Counted from the stretch's first letter, positions 7,858 through 19,003 are shown. The stretch: 64,000 bases of DNA from Rhodothermaceae bacterium (GCA_009841335.1 VXLY01000092.1:1-64000), one strand, 5' to 3'. The notes: generated by a model from the sequence alone, not told the origin. Translations and numbers: made by a program.

Positions 7858-9120
7858 ATGAGGATGCATCGAAATATTTATTTTCTTGCTATCGGGGTTT
7901 TGACCCTAAGTGCCTGCCAGTCGGCCAGAGAAACCGTCCAAGATGGTCCGCGAGGCTGGGGCTATGTCAGCCCAAGACGAGTCCCCCCTGCTGTAGAACG
8001 CCCACGTACGACTGTCGATTCCCCCATCATAGCTAACCCGACTGCACTTGAGCGTATTGATTCGCTGATTGTGGATTTCATTGATGCGCAAGCCTTTCCC
8101 GGTGCAGTAGTGTCCGTGGGGCAAGGGGCACATGTGGTCAAAATGACTGAGTATGGCACATATACGTACGCCGGTCAACGCCGCATGGAACTGGAATCAC
8201 TCTTTGATCTTGCGTCGCTGACCAAGGTTGTTGCTACAACAACAGCGGCCATGATCCTCTATGAGCAGGGGCGGCTGGATATAGAGGCACCTGTATTTCA
8301 TTACTTGGAGGCATATAACACGGCTGAGAGGCGTCCCATTACCGTTCGCCATCTTTTGACGCATTCGAGCGGGCTGCCTGCATGGCGTCCATTCTATCTA
8401 GATGGTATTGTGAGTCGCGAAGAAGTACTGGATTCCATACTCACGACTGCACTTCTTTCAGAACCGGGAGAAGAGTACGTCTACAGCGACTTTGGAATGA
8501 TTTCACTTGCATTGGCCATTGAATCAATCACAAAAGAACCATTTGATCAATGGTGTAGCCGGCATATTTTCGAACCGCTCGGTATGAAATCCACAGGGTT
8601 TCGAATTACGGGCATACCGGATCCGACCGTCGTACCTACCGAACTGGATGACTATTTTCGTAATCGCTTGATACAGGGGGAGGTTCACGACGAAACCGCC
8701 TGGACGCTTGGAGGAGTCGCCGGTCATGCCGGACTTTTTTCTACAGTGTTGGATCTCTCACGGTTTGCCCAGATGATGGCACAAAGAGGAATTATTGCTG
8801 GAAAAGAGTTTCTACAAGCTCAAACAATTGATCTCTTCACAAGCGTAGTTGATACTTCTTTCAGTACACGTGCGCTGGGATGGGACACGCGAAACCTGGA
8901 TGATGCTCCGTCTTCAGCCGGCCAGTACTTTGGTTCACGAAGTTATGGTCACACTGGTTTTACCGGAACTTCCCTGTGGATTGATCCTGATTCAGGCGTT
9001 TGGGTGATTCTGCTCACCAATCGTGTTTATCCGACAAGGGATGAATACGAACGGTTCAGAGGCATTCGAGGATCCGTTGCCGATGCGGTCTACGAGGCAT
9101 TTTTCTGGCCGGTGCCCTAA
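7858..9120 (+). CDS. Beta-lactamase-fold serine hydrolase, lipoprotein
   Basis: A 420-residue protein of the class C beta-lactamase/esterase family (COG1680-type). The N-terminus is a lipoprotein signal with lipobox LSAC (Cys about residue 20), so it is probably anchored in an envelope membrane. The catalytic SxxK motif is in ASLTKVVATT. The second motif is a YSD version of YxN (EEYVYSDFGM). The third, HTG-type, motif is SYGHTGFTGT near residue 363. VRHLLTHSSGLP is the family's typical helix. Substrates of such enzymes range from D-amino peptides to esters and cannot be told here. The start is the ATG at 7858; a second ATG at 7864 is also usable. Confidence 0.9.
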   Translation: MRMHRNIYFLAIGVLTLSACQSARETVQDGPRGWGYVSPRRVPPAVERPRTTVDSPIIANPTALERIDSLIVDFIDAQAFPGAVVSVGQGAHVVKMTEYGTYTYAGQRRMELESLFDLASLTKVVATTTAAMILYEQGRLDIEAPVFHYLEAYNTAERRPITVRHLLTHSSGLPAWRPFYLDGIVSREEVLDSILTTALLSEPGEEYVYSDFGMISLALAIESITKEPFDQWCSRHIFEPLGMKSTGFRITGIPDPTVVPTELDDYFRNRLIQGEVHDETAWTLGGVAGHAGLFSTVLDLSRFAQMMAQRGIIAGKEFLQAQTIDLFTSVVDTSFSTRALGWDTRNLDDAPSSAGQYFGSRSYGHTGFTGTSLWIDPDSGVWVILLTNRVYPTRDEYERFRGIRGSVADAVYEAFFWPVP

Positions 9121-9184
9121 TAGGATCGGAACAATCATCGTGTTTGAGCTTTTCCGGCGTTTGTTACAATCCATTTTAATCTGT

Positions 9185-9472
9185 ATGCCAACTTACGACT
9201 ATAGGCGGGCTGATGGAACCGTCTTCGAGATCTTCCAGCCAATCACCGCAGACCGGCTAACGCACTGCCCGGAAACCGGTCAGCCGGTGCAACGACTCAT
9301 TAGTGGAGGAACCGGGTTTATTCTCAAAGGCAGTGGTTTTTATCAGACAGATTATGCTGCTGAGCCTGCTGCGAAGGAATCTCCTAAGAGTGAAAAGAAG
9401 GAGCCCCAGACTACGACAAACGGAACGCCGGATACCAAAGAAGTATCGGTCGCAGAAAAGAATAAAGATTGA
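9185..9472 (+). CDS. FmdB-family putative regulatory protein with degenerate zinc ribbon
   Basis: A 95-residue protein starting MPTYDYRR at 9185, the typical opening of FmdB/CxxC_CXXC_SSSS family proteins. The hallmark SGGTGFILKGSGFYQTDY follows, then a charged Lys/Glu/Thr-rich tail. The usual zinc ribbon needs two CxxC pairs. Here the first pair is gone (YRRADG) and only one Cys remains in HCPETG, so metal binding is doubtful. The function of the family is poorly known. It follows the serine hydrolase gene with 64 bases between and could share its transcript. Confidence 0.85.
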   Translation: MPTYDYRRADGTVFEIFQPITADRLTHCPETGQPVQRLISGGTGFILKGSGFYQTDYAAEPAAKESPKSEKKEPQTTTNGTPDTKEVSVAEKNKD

Positions 9473-9773
9473 CCCCCAATAATATCGTAGTTGATTCACC
9501 CCGTTGCATCAGTTGCCGCCTACACCCACAGCGGCAGTATACGTAAACCTCCAGCCCAGCCACGACTGCCCCTCCCGTACGGACAAGGCATTACGGCGTG
9601 TTTGGTAAGGAGGGAGACGGTCCCGAAGAGCTTTGCTAAGATATGCTCAAGATTGCTGTGGAAAATCGGTTCATTTTCATATGCCTCAGTTCTGTCCTTC
9701 TGCATGACAAGCTGGAACAGTCCAGTAAGGCATATGTAGCAGGAGGGCCGCTCCACGGGCGCATCATTCCTAA
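9473..9773. other. Intergenic region with inverted repeats, no gene recognised
   Basis: About 300 bases between the FmdB-like gene and the VWA gene. An 8 bp perfect inverted repeat pairs CATATGCC (9678-9685) with GGCATATG (9729-9736). Short open frames exist on both strands but resemble no protein family. I looked for conserved small RNA cores (SRP RNA, 6S, tmRNA) and saw none that I could support. The promoter of the downstream gene is presumably here. Confidence 0.4.
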
Positions 9774-11813
9774 ATGGCTTTTATAAACCCGCTCATTTTA
9801 TTCGGATTACTAGCGGCAGCCATACCCCTACTCGTATATCTCTTTAATTTTCGGCGGCCGCAACGGTTGGATTACAGTTCGCTTGCTCTCCTGCACGCAC
9901 TGCAGCGTACAACCCTGCAGAGGATCCGTATCCGCAACTGGCTGCTGCTACTTCTTAGAACATTGGCATTGTGCGTCCTGGTTATGGCATTTGCCCGTCC
10001 AACCCTGACTGACTCCGCTGGAAGCCGATTTTTCGGGCGCTCCAGCATGTCTGCGGTGCTTGCTCTGGACGCATCGCTTTCAATGATGCAGCGTGATTCT
10101 GACGGAACCCGGTTGGAGCAGGCTAAGTCTGCTGCGCAAGCTATCATTGAATCGGCGGAACCGGGAGACGAGCTGTTCATCTTGAGCGAAAAAGCACAGC
10201 ACCTGGAAACACCGGATGTTCTCCTGAACCGGGCCCCAACCCCGGCCACGCAGACTGCGTCGTCAATTATTCGCAGCGCTGGCACACTGCTTGCTCAGGA
10301 GGCCTCCCACCTCAATAAGATTGTCTACTATCTGGGAGATCTGCAAGAGTCGACACTGCTTGATTCGGTACAAATCCCCCTGGACCAGGGGGTTCGTGTA
10401 ATGCTCGTTCCTGTGGGCACAATCGAAACGCGGCCCAATGTAGGTGTTGCCGACGTGCAAGTAACCAGTCGGATTGTGGACCCAGGTACTCCAACCACAA
10501 TAGAAGCTACGGTTGTCAACCATGGCACTTCCTCTATTGAAGACTATGCTGTAAGCCTGTACTTTGGGGATGAACGTGTCGCACAAACCAGCATTGCCCT
10601 CGCGCCGGAAGTGCCTGTTCGGGTGACACTCCGCGGTGCACCAACAATGCGTGGATGGCTTGCAGGTTACGTGACGACGGAAGACGATGGATTTGAAGAG
10701 GATAATCAAAGATATTTTACGCTTAACGTGCCCGCACGTAGAGATATTCTCTTGGTGCACGGCACTGAAGCTCTGACAGATCATGTAGAGTTGGCTCTTT
10801 CCCTTCGAAGCGAGTCGGAAGCTTTGAGTACGACCAAAATTCCGCAGCGCGCACTCGCCGCCACCTTGCTCAGTAATTATTCAACAATTTTTCTGATCAG
10901 CCCGGATGAACTCAGCACAGGTGAAGTGGCAAAGCTTAAGCAATACATTGAGAATGGGGGCGGGTTGTTGATTTTTCCCGCTGCAGAACCGACATCAACC
11001 AACGCACTCCTGGAGACCGTTGGCGCCGGCCGAGTAAGCATCCAGGAGTCGGAAACCTCCATAGATGATGCAGATTTTGAGCATCCATTATTTGAAGGAG
11101 TGTTTACAGCTTCGGAGCGCGCACAAAGACTCGAGGCAGTGACGGTCCATCGATCCGCACGCTATGTACCCGGTACCGCGGGGGCTGAACAGACTTTAAT
11201 TACACTCCTGGATGGCGCGCCCCTCTTGCAGGAAATCCAGTATGGCAGTGGTCGAGTATTTTTTATGGCGGTGGCGCCGGATTTGGTCTGGAGTGATTTG
11301 CCTGTTCGCGGTTTATTTATTCCGCTGATGTATCGGGCAGCGCATTATCTTTCAGCTGGTGGATCGGTGCAAGGCGAACAGCTATTGACCGGCCACCAGA
11401 CGTCTGTAAGGATTCCCGCTGTACAGGGCAATATTACGGTTATTACCCCAGATGGAACAGAACTCATGCCACCTCAACGTCAGGTGTTTGGTGCTAGTCT
11501 TTTGGACCTTGAAATAGATTCACCAGGTGTGGCTGAAGTATTGACCGCGGATGTTTCCGTGCGACTCTTAAGCGTTGGACTGGATCCCTTGGAATCACGT
11601 CTTGTGTATTTGGAACCGGAAGTGGCCAGTGAGGCACTCGCAGAAGCTTTGGATGCGCCGGTGGAGGTATTGAATGCGGCGTCCCGAGAGGGAGTTTCGA
11701 CTGCGGTGAACCGTGCGAGGACCGGCTTGGAGCTTTGGCGGCATTTTCTTGTACTTGGACTCATCCTTTTAGCAGCCGAGATGATGCTTGCTTCACGCTG
11801 GCGAAATCGTTAG
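9774..11813 (+). CDS. BatA-type membrane protein with VWA domain
   Basis: A 679-residue protein. The N-terminus is the BatA/TIGR02226-type segment: FINPLILFGLLAAAIPLLVY, then LFNFRRPQRLDYSSL, then a second hydrophobic helix around residues 57-75 ending FARPTL. A von Willebrand A domain follows, with the MIDAS start LDASLSMMQRDSDG near residue 100. The middle has DUF4159/GATase-like folds with YIENGGGLLIFPA (about residue 390). A C-terminal membrane helix (about 660-672) is followed by a short basic tail. Family members sit in the inner membrane and are common in Bacteroidota; their exact task is unclear. It lies 3 bases upstream of hflX, so the two are likely co-transcribed. Confidence 0.88.
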   Translation: MAFINPLILFGLLAAAIPLLVYLFNFRRPQRLDYSSLALLHALQRTTLQRIRIRNWLLLLLRTLALCVLVMAFARPTLTDSAGSRFFGRSSMSAVLALDASLSMMQRDSDGTRLEQAKSAAQAIIESAEPGDELFILSEKAQHLETPDVLLNRAPTPATQTASSIIRSAGTLLAQEASHLNKIVYYLGDLQESTLLDSVQIPLDQGVRVMLVPVGTIETRPNVGVADVQVTSRIVDPGTPTTIEATVVNHGTSSIEDYAVSLYFGDERVAQTSIALAPEVPVRVTLRGAPTMRGWLAGYVTTEDDGFEEDNQRYFTLNVPARRDILLVHGTEALTDHVELALSLRSESEALSTTKIPQRALAATLLSNYSTIFLISPDELSTGEVAKLKQYIENGGGLLIFPAAEPTSTNALLETVGAGRVSIQESETSIDDADFEHPLFEGVFTASERAQRLEAVTVHRSARYVPGTAGAEQTLITLLDGAPLLQEIQYGSGRVFFMAVAPDLVWSDLPVRGLFIPLMYRAAHYLSAGGSVQGEQLLTGHQTSVRIPAVQGNITVITPDGTELMPPQRQVFGASLLDLEIDSPGVAEVLTADVSVRLLSVGLDPLESRLVYLEPEVASEALAEALDAPVEVLNAASREGVSTAVNRARTGLELWRHFLVLGLILLAAEMMLASRWRNR

Positions 11814-11816
11814 CGT

Positions 11817-13169
11817 ATGGGACGCAAATTGCATATCACTGGCGAGCCACAAGAGGAGACCGCGCTGCTTGTGGGTGTTGCGAAAAGGCGGGATGGCGCG
11901 CAGGATTCATTGGACGAGCTAGCCCAACTGGCAGAAACTGCCGGAGCAACCGTACTCGGGCGTGTAATTCAGGTCCTGCAGAAACCGAACCCGGCAACCT
12001 ACCTCAGATCTGGAAAGGTCAGCGAGATTGCCGAGATTGTGCAGGAAAAGAAAATCAACACAGTTCTGTTTGATGATGATCTAAGCCCCAATCAGGTTCG
12101 TAATCTGGAGAAGGCTCTCGGTTGCAAACTCATCGATCGATCCCAACTGATTCTGGATATTTTCGCAAACCGGGCGAAGACGGCCGTCGCGAAAACCCAA
12201 GTTGAATTAGCCCAACTTGACTACCTGCGCACACGGCTGACAAGGCAATGGACGCACCTGTCACGGCAGCAGGGCGGTATTGGTACGCGTGGCCCTGGGG
12301 AAACGCAGATTGAGACGGACCGCAGACTGATTGGTCGGCGAATAGCTACGCTTCGAGACCGCCTGGAACGAATAGACCAACAGCGCATGACACAAAGGCG
12401 GCGCAGGGAAAAACACCATCGGGTCGCACTTGTGGGTTACACGAATGCGGGCAAGTCCACACTAATGAATGCAATGTCCCGGAGCGGGGTGCTTGCGGAG
12501 GACAGGCTCTTTGCAACGCTGGATGCAACCACACGCAAATGTGTGCTCTCGAGCACTACCACTGTGCTACTCTCCGACACGGTCGGCTTCATCCGGAAAC
12601 TGCCGCATAAGTTGATTGAAAGCTTTAAGAGTACCCTTGATGAAGTGCGACAAAGTGATATTCTGATTCATATTGTCAGTGCTGCACATCCCCGTTTTGA
12701 AGATCAGATGATGGTTGTGCGCCAGACGCTCAAGGAAATAGGCGCATTGGAAATCCCCACGCTGCTGGTCTTTAACAAAATAGACGCCCTTGAAGCGCCA
12801 GAGTTGGCACTGGCGGCACTGAAACGCGATTATCCTGAGGCCGTAGCCATCGCTGCCTTGCGCGGAATTGGCCTGAACACATTAACCGCCCGGCTTGAGA
12901 TGATGTTGAGGGGAACCCAGATTGAGGGAGAGGCTCTCATTCCTGTTACTGATGGCCGCACACTGGCAGGCGTTCAACGCTTGGGTAAAGTGATTGGCGA
13001 AGAGCTGGTTCAGGCTACCAACAACGGGCAACCTGCACAGGAGGCGCTGCATGTACATTACCGCATTGCAAGTGACCGGTCCGATGAACTTGCGCACCTG
13101 CTAGCACCACACAAAGGGTTACGCCGGGTATCCTCAGACAAGGCATCCCCAAGCCGGCATCAATCGTGA
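11817..13169 (+). CDS. hflX: Ribosome-associated GTPase HflX
   Basis: A 450-residue GTPase that binds the large ribosomal subunit and helps split or rescue stalled ribosomes. The N-terminal HflX domain contains GKVSEIAEIV and the conserved block RTRLTRQWTHLSRQ, then GIGTRGPGETQIETDRR. The G domain begins near residue 200 with the P-loop GYTNAGKST. G2 is in FATLDATTRK, G3 is DTVGFIRKLP, and G4 is FNKIDAL. The length is normal. The start ATG is 3 bases after the upstream stop. The next gene, gyrB, starts 362 bases downstream. Confidence 0.96.
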   Translation: MGRKLHITGEPQEETALLVGVAKRRDGAQDSLDELAQLAETAGATVLGRVIQVLQKPNPATYLRSGKVSEIAEIVQEKKINTVLFDDDLSPNQVRNLEKALGCKLIDRSQLILDIFANRAKTAVAKTQVELAQLDYLRTRLTRQWTHLSRQQGGIGTRGPGETQIETDRRLIGRRIATLRDRLERIDQQRMTQRRRREKHHRVALVGYTNAGKSTLMNAMSRSGVLAEDRLFATLDATTRKCVLSSTTTVLLSDTVGFIRKLPHKLIESFKSTLDEVRQSDILIHIVSAAHPRFEDQMMVVRQTLKEIGALEIPTLLVFNKIDALEAPELALAALKRDYPEAVAIAALRGIGLNTLTARLEMMLRGTQIEGEALIPVTDGRTLAGVQRLGKVIGEELVQATNNGQPAQEALHVHYRIASDRSDELAHLLAPHKGLRRVSSDKASPSRHQS

Positions 13170-15454
<2,285 letters not shown>

Positions 15455-15460
15455 AAGCTG

Positions 15461-16435
15461 ATGCTTCCGGTCGTTGGCATTATTGTCCCAGTCTTTGAGG
15501 AAGCTGGAACGATCAGCGCGCTCGCTGACGAGATACGTGAGGTTTGTGACGAAGCCGAATTAACCTTCCAGGTCTGGTTTGTGGATGACGGCTCTTCGGA
15601 TAACTCCTGGACTGAGATCGAACGCCAATGTGCAGCTGACAAGCGTTTTAACGGTATTCGATTCCGTCGTAACTACGGGAAGAGCGCAGCTCTGGCAGCG
15701 GGGTTTGAGCACGCAAACGCCAGCATCGTGATTACCATGGATGGGGATTTACAGGATGACCCCCACGAGATACCGCAGCTTGTGCATGCCATAAACCAGG
15801 GGCTGGATCTAGTGAGCGGCTGGAAAAAGTCACGGAATGACCCCCTGAGCAAAACGCTGCCCAGTCGCTTCTTTAACTTGGTCACCCGCATCGTGTCCGG
15901 TATTCCGCTGCACGATTTCAATTGTGGACTCAAGGCGTACAGGCTTGAGGTGGTAAAGTCGATCAAGGTCTACGGCGAGATGCATCGATACATACCCCTT
16001 CTAGCCAAGTGGGAAGGGTTTTACCGCATTGGGGAGCTTCAGGTGAGGCACCGGCCACGCCAACATGGGCGTTCAAAGTTCGGACTCGAACGATACATCC
16101 GAGGGTGCCTGGACCTGGTGACGGTTAGTTTTCTGACCCGTTTCGGTGCGCGCCCCATGCATTTCTTTGGTTCAATGGGGCTGCTGGCGTTTCTGGGTGG
16201 TTTTATAATCAGTTTATGGATCACCATCGACAAACTTGTTTACGACAACCCCGTGGGAGACCGACCCGCACTCCTTCTGGGCGCACTGCTCATTATTGTC
16301 GGCGTACAGGCTATGTGTACGGGTTTCCTCGGCGACCTCATACTTCGCGGCCGCATGGAGGAGCGGCAACCTTATGTAATCGCCGAGCTACGACAAAAGG
16401 TGGCGGAATCTCCAGACGAGACTGAACAACTGTAG
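15461..16435 (+). CDS. Family 2 glycosyltransferase, polyprenyl-phosphate sugar transferase type
   Basis: A 324-residue protein of the DPM1/GtrB class. These enzymes move a sugar from a nucleotide donor to polyprenyl phosphate at the inner face of the inner membrane. The GT-A fold starts at the N-terminus with VGIIVPVFEEAGTI. The second aspartate cluster is WFVDDGSSDNSW, and the metal-binding region is VITMDGDLQDDPHE. DFNCGLKAYR and RHRPRQHGRSKFG are further family motifs. Two transmembrane helices follow (about 228-250 and 265-288), with a basic C-terminal tail. It directly follows gyrB and may be read with it. The sugar is unknown. Confidence 0.92.
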   Translation: MLPVVGIIVPVFEEAGTISALADEIREVCDEAELTFQVWFVDDGSSDNSWTEIERQCAADKRFNGIRFRRNYGKSAALAAGFEHANASIVITMDGDLQDDPHEIPQLVHAINQGLDLVSGWKKSRNDPLSKTLPSRFFNLVTRIVSGIPLHDFNCGLKAYRLEVVKSIKVYGEMHRYIPLLAKWEGFYRIGELQVRHRPRQHGRSKFGLERYIRGCLDLVTVSFLTRFGARPMHFFGSMGLLAFLGGFIISLWITIDKLVYDNPVGDRPALLLGALLIIVGVQAMCTGFLGDLILRGRMEERQPYVIAELRQKVAESPDETEQL

Positions 16436-16438
16436 CCT

Positions 16439-16462
16439 AGCCTGCTGGGTATGGAGCAGGCT
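16439..16462 (+). terminator. Hairpin just after the glycosyltransferase stop
   Basis: AGCCTGCT (16439-16446) and AGCAGGCT (16455-16462) form a perfect 8 bp stem with an 8-base loop, starting 4 bases after the stop codon. There is no T tract behind it, so it would be an incomplete intrinsic terminator or simply an mRNA-end structure. Confidence 0.4.
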
Positions 16463-16777
16463 GACAGACGTTGACAGCTGCCTCACGTGTTGACCCAAGA
16501 TCCTGATCTTGAACCTTTTCGACTTTTGACGCATCATTGACTTCGCCATCTCCATTTGCCCCAGGGGATGGCAACCTAAAATCTAATGACTCACAGACGG
16601 TCTCCTCATGCCGGAGCCGAGATGGCAGCAAATGGCCTCAAGTATTTCCGAGTTTTGCCCCCGCCCGCCAAGTCGCATAGGTAAAACGCCTACGCGCCAC
16701 CGGCACCCCGATTGCCTTGTGCTAAATTGCCCCCGTAACGTACGGCTACTGATACGGGATGACGTGCGTTACTTGGC
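16463..16777. other. Intergenic region, no gene supported
   Basis: Between the rightward glycosyltransferase and the leftward duplicated membrane protein. A 64-codon frame on the minus strand (ending 16437, TTG start) has no recognisable similarity. CCATTTGC at 16552 and GCAAATGG near 16628 form a loose inverted repeat. Nothing else stands out. Confidence 0.35.
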
Positions 16778-17659
16778 CTAACCGCTTACGCCCTCCTCCG
16801 GCCTTACTCGCTTGAAGAATGACCATTTGTAGGGTTTATGCTCTTTTGGCATTGCTACACTTACTCCTGCTGTAAAAAGGCCAAAAAACCTCATATAATC
16901 TCCCCAGGCTCTGTATATATCAGAGCTAGACTCAGAGCTAGACCAGACCAATCCAACTATAAAAAGGCCAAATCCAACCGATATCCCCACGGCCCATGCC
17001 ACGCTAAAGCGCTCGGGCTTCTTCTCCAGAAATAGATACAGGGATACCGCCAAGATTATCGTAACCAGTGCGCCCCAGAGCAAGTTCGATGCACTGTACG
17101 CATCATCAAGGGACCGCCAGTACCCAGAAAAACTTAATAAAGGAAACACCACAGACGGAACCAGGCTTCGAAGTTTCTCATTCATCTTTTCCCGAAAATT
17201 CAACGGCTGAGAGTTTTCCTCTTCAAACTTCGCCAAACACCGATCACCCGCACTTACATCAACGCCCTGCTCCGGCCTTACTCGCTTGAAGAATGACCAT
17301 TTGTAGGGTTTATGCTCTTTTGGCATTGCTACACTTACTCCTGCTGTAAAAAGGCCAAAAAACCTCATATAATCTCCCCAGGCTCTGTATATATCAGAGC
17401 TAGACTCAGAGCTAGACCAGACCAATCCAACTATAAAAAGGCCAAATCCAACCGATATCCCTACGACCCATGCTCTGCTAAAGCGCTCGGGCTTGTTCTC
17501 CAGAAATAGATAAAGGGATACCGTTAAAACTATCGTTACCAGTGCGCCCCAGAGCAAGTTCGATGCACTGTACGCATCATCTAGGGACCGCCAGTACCCT
17601 GAAAAACTTAATAAAGGAATCACCAAAGAAGGAATCAGGTTTCGAAGTTTCTCATTCAT
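16778..17659 (-). CDS. Membrane protein made of two tandem copies of a 158-residue unit
   Basis: A 293-residue protein I cannot assign to a family. It consists of two copies of one module with a period of exactly 158 residues: copies start MNEKLRNLIPS (residue 1) and MNEKLRSLVPS (residue 159). Each copy has three to four predicted membrane helices: NLIPSLVIPLLSF, LLWGALVTIVLTVSLYLFLE, GISVGFGLFIVGLVW and RFFGLFTAGVSVAMP. A conserved soluble tail, EHKPYKWSFFKRVRPE, follows. A charged linker of about 26 residues (VDVSAGDRCLAKFEEEN) joins them. The start codon overlaps the stop of the upstream gene by 8 bases, so translation is probably coupled. The second halves of the two copies are identical at DNA level. 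The family is unknown; an immunity or transport role would be speculation. Confidence 0.75.
   Translation of the reverse strand: MNEKLRNLIPSLVIPLLSFSGYWRSLDDAYSASNLLWGALVTIVLTVSLYLFLENKPERFSRAWVVGISVGFGLFIVGLVWSSSESSSDIYRAWGDYMRFFGLFTAGVSVAMPKEHKPYKWSFFKRVRPEQGVDVSAGDRCLAKFEEENSQPLNFREKMNEKLRSLVPSVVFPLLSFSGYWRSLDDAYSASNLLWGALVTIILAVSLYLFLEKKPERFSVAWAVGISVGFGLFIVGLVWSSSESSSDIYRAWGDYMRFFGLFTAGVSVAMPKEHKPYKWSFFKRVRPEEGVSG
16788..17185. repeat. Tandem duplication, copy next to the 3' end of the gene
   Basis: One of two direct copies offset by 474 bases. By eye, 16796-16987 (192 bases) is identical to 17270-17461. The remaining part, which encodes the N-terminal half of the module, carries scattered differences such as GGATACCGCC versus GGATACCGTT. 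The offset is a multiple of three, so the reading frame was kept. Confidence 0.95.
17262..17659. repeat. Tandem duplication, copy next to the 5' end of the gene
   Basis: Partner of the copy at 16788-17185. It includes the start codon of the gene. Between the copies lie about 76 bases that encode the charged linker. The mixture of an identical block and a diverged block suggests recent duplication or later gene conversion of only the C-terminal half. Confidence 0.95.
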
Positions 17660-18044
17660 TTATTCGCACCAATTCAGGGTCCGACGGTTTTTCCAATTCA
17701 CACCATTCCAGGTACCGTTCACACGCACTATTAGCTCTGTTCATCCTCCTAAAGTACTGCCGTAGATGCGTCTCCAGACAGCCCCCTGAATTCCCAGGCC
17801 GAGCAAAACGTCCATTTAGTTTGACATCCTTAATATAGATAGCCCCAATGCCTTCCGCAATACACTCTGCCGTCTCTATCCCCAAGTCTTCATTAGCCGA
17901 TTCGTCGGCATTATTAAAACCCATCTGGCAAATGTCTTCGCATGAATCATGCGTCTTTCCCACCAATATTGGATTTTTATTGAACACTGATTTTAAGTTC
18001 GCTAGAGTATAGCCATTATTCTGCTGACTCCAGAAATCGTGCAT
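17652..18044 (-). CDS. Unknown protein coupled to the duplicated membrane protein
   Basis: A 130-residue protein I do not recognise. It has seven cysteines, several in pairs of close spacing (SCEDICQ), an EGIGAIYIKDVKLNGRF strand-rich segment, and an acidic/polar C-terminus. There is no signal peptide. Its stop overlaps the ATG of the duplicated membrane protein by 8 bases, which argues that it is a real gene expressed as a pair. The chosen ATG is at 18044, but the same frame continues coding-like upstream (GSGGKGFPESNQFWLID before the Met) to a TGA near 18105-18107 with no ATG, GTG or TTG start. The gene may therefore have lost its 5' part by frameshift. An adjacent frame from about 18250 to 18112 (FHFLDNPFGSFHFGFG) also looks coding-like. 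Confidence 0.5.
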   Translation of the reverse strand: MHDFWSQQNNGYTLANLKSVFNKNPILVGKTHDSCEDICQMGFNNADESANEDLGIETAECIAEGIGAIYIKDVKLNGRFARPGNSGGCLETHLRQYFRRMNRANSACERYLEWCELEKPSDPELVRINE

Positions 18045-18107
18045 ATCGATTAACCAAAACTGGTTGCTCTCGGGAAAGCCTTTTCCGCCGGAACCTATGA
18101 TTCAGCT

Positions 18108-18397
18108 TATAGGGCAAAACCTTCGCGACAGATGTCAAAACACCATCTCGGAGACTTTGCACGCACTTCGCCCGCGAACAATCCAAAGCCAAAGTGAAAC
18201 GACCCGAAAGGATTATCCAGGAAGTGAAAACCACGGAGTGAAGGGTTAGGATAATTCAACAACTCCAAATCCGCATCCTCCTCTTCTGCGGAGAATCAGA
18301 TCTCTACTAACAACATTCGTGGTAGAACGAAATTATCAACTTGGATTCGGGTTAATCCAACAATCCTATCCTATGCTCCGAAAAGCTGATTTTGGGC
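18108..18397. other. Stretch without a supported gene, possible decayed 5' end
   Basis: On the minus strand, 18112-18250 has a protein-like translation (LRGFHFLDNPFGSF then FGLFAGEVRAKSP) in a frame different from the downstream unknown gene, ending in TAA. This may be the broken beginning of that gene. The remaining bases to 18397 show nothing recognisable and are AT-rich around 18300-18360. Confidence 0.35.
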
Positions 18398-18992
18398 TCA
18401 TAAACGTGGCGGCGGGGTTCCCACTTCAACCCATAGCTGGATCTCTACCAAACCAGTTATTCTGATAATTACTGCTTCTTCCGATACTTTGAATCGGTCT
18501 ACCGTATCCTCGGGAACTGACGCGTTCTGCTCCGCCACTAACACTTGTACTTGTGGCGTTGCCGGAGCGCCAGATTGAGTTGCCAGATATACTTCAGTAC
18601 GCCTTCGTTCATCTGACTCCGTCCAGACATGATTCATCGCATGTGCCGAATGTCTCTAATTGTGTAACTCCGACACGGACATCCCAGTCTTTGGCGATGC
18701 CTGTCGCCGTGAAGGACCTGCCCGCTTCCATTGCTGCATTCTGCACACTCTCCTTGGCGGATTCGATCATTTGGGGCAATTCAGGATTCGTGGAAAACGC
18801 ACACTTGGAAGACGCTATGTAAATTAAAGCCAACTCTGCGCCGGCGACTGCTTTGTAGGTCGGCTCATAGTTATGTGGGCCCTCCTGCTGGACAGAGATT
18901 CCTTGAAGTCTGATATACCCGGAGAGTGCCAGTGTAAAGAGTAAGATGAACATCACGGCACAATCAATAACGGCCAGTTGATGCCTCTTCAA
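18398..18992 (-). pseudogene. Propeller-partner protein with one membrane anchor, frameshifted
   Basis: Two overlapping minus-strand frames together read like one protein of just under 200 residues. The first (18609-18992, 127 residues) has an N-terminal membrane helix (CAVMFILLFTLALSGYI). It then has ALIYIASSKCAFSTNPEL, which resembles a thioredoxin-fold strand-turn with one Cys, and then a helix and GIAKDWDVRVGV. It ends abnormally after FGTCDE. The second frame (18398-18637) resumes with NHVWTESDERRR, TPQVQVLVAEQN and ITGLVEIQLWVEVG. The two overlap by 29 bases, so a single-base indel near 18625-18640 is likely. The first frame starts 11 bases after the propeller lipoprotein gene, so the two form an operon. 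Alternatives are two small genes or programmed frameshifting; I favour a recent frameshift or sequencing error. Confidence 0.55.
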
Positions 18993-19003
18993 ATAATCAA
19001 TTT

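Noticed and set aside
16437-16631. 64-codon minus-strand frame after the glycosyltransferase
   Set aside because: TTG start, no similarity to any family, and it overlaps the hairpin at 16439-16462.
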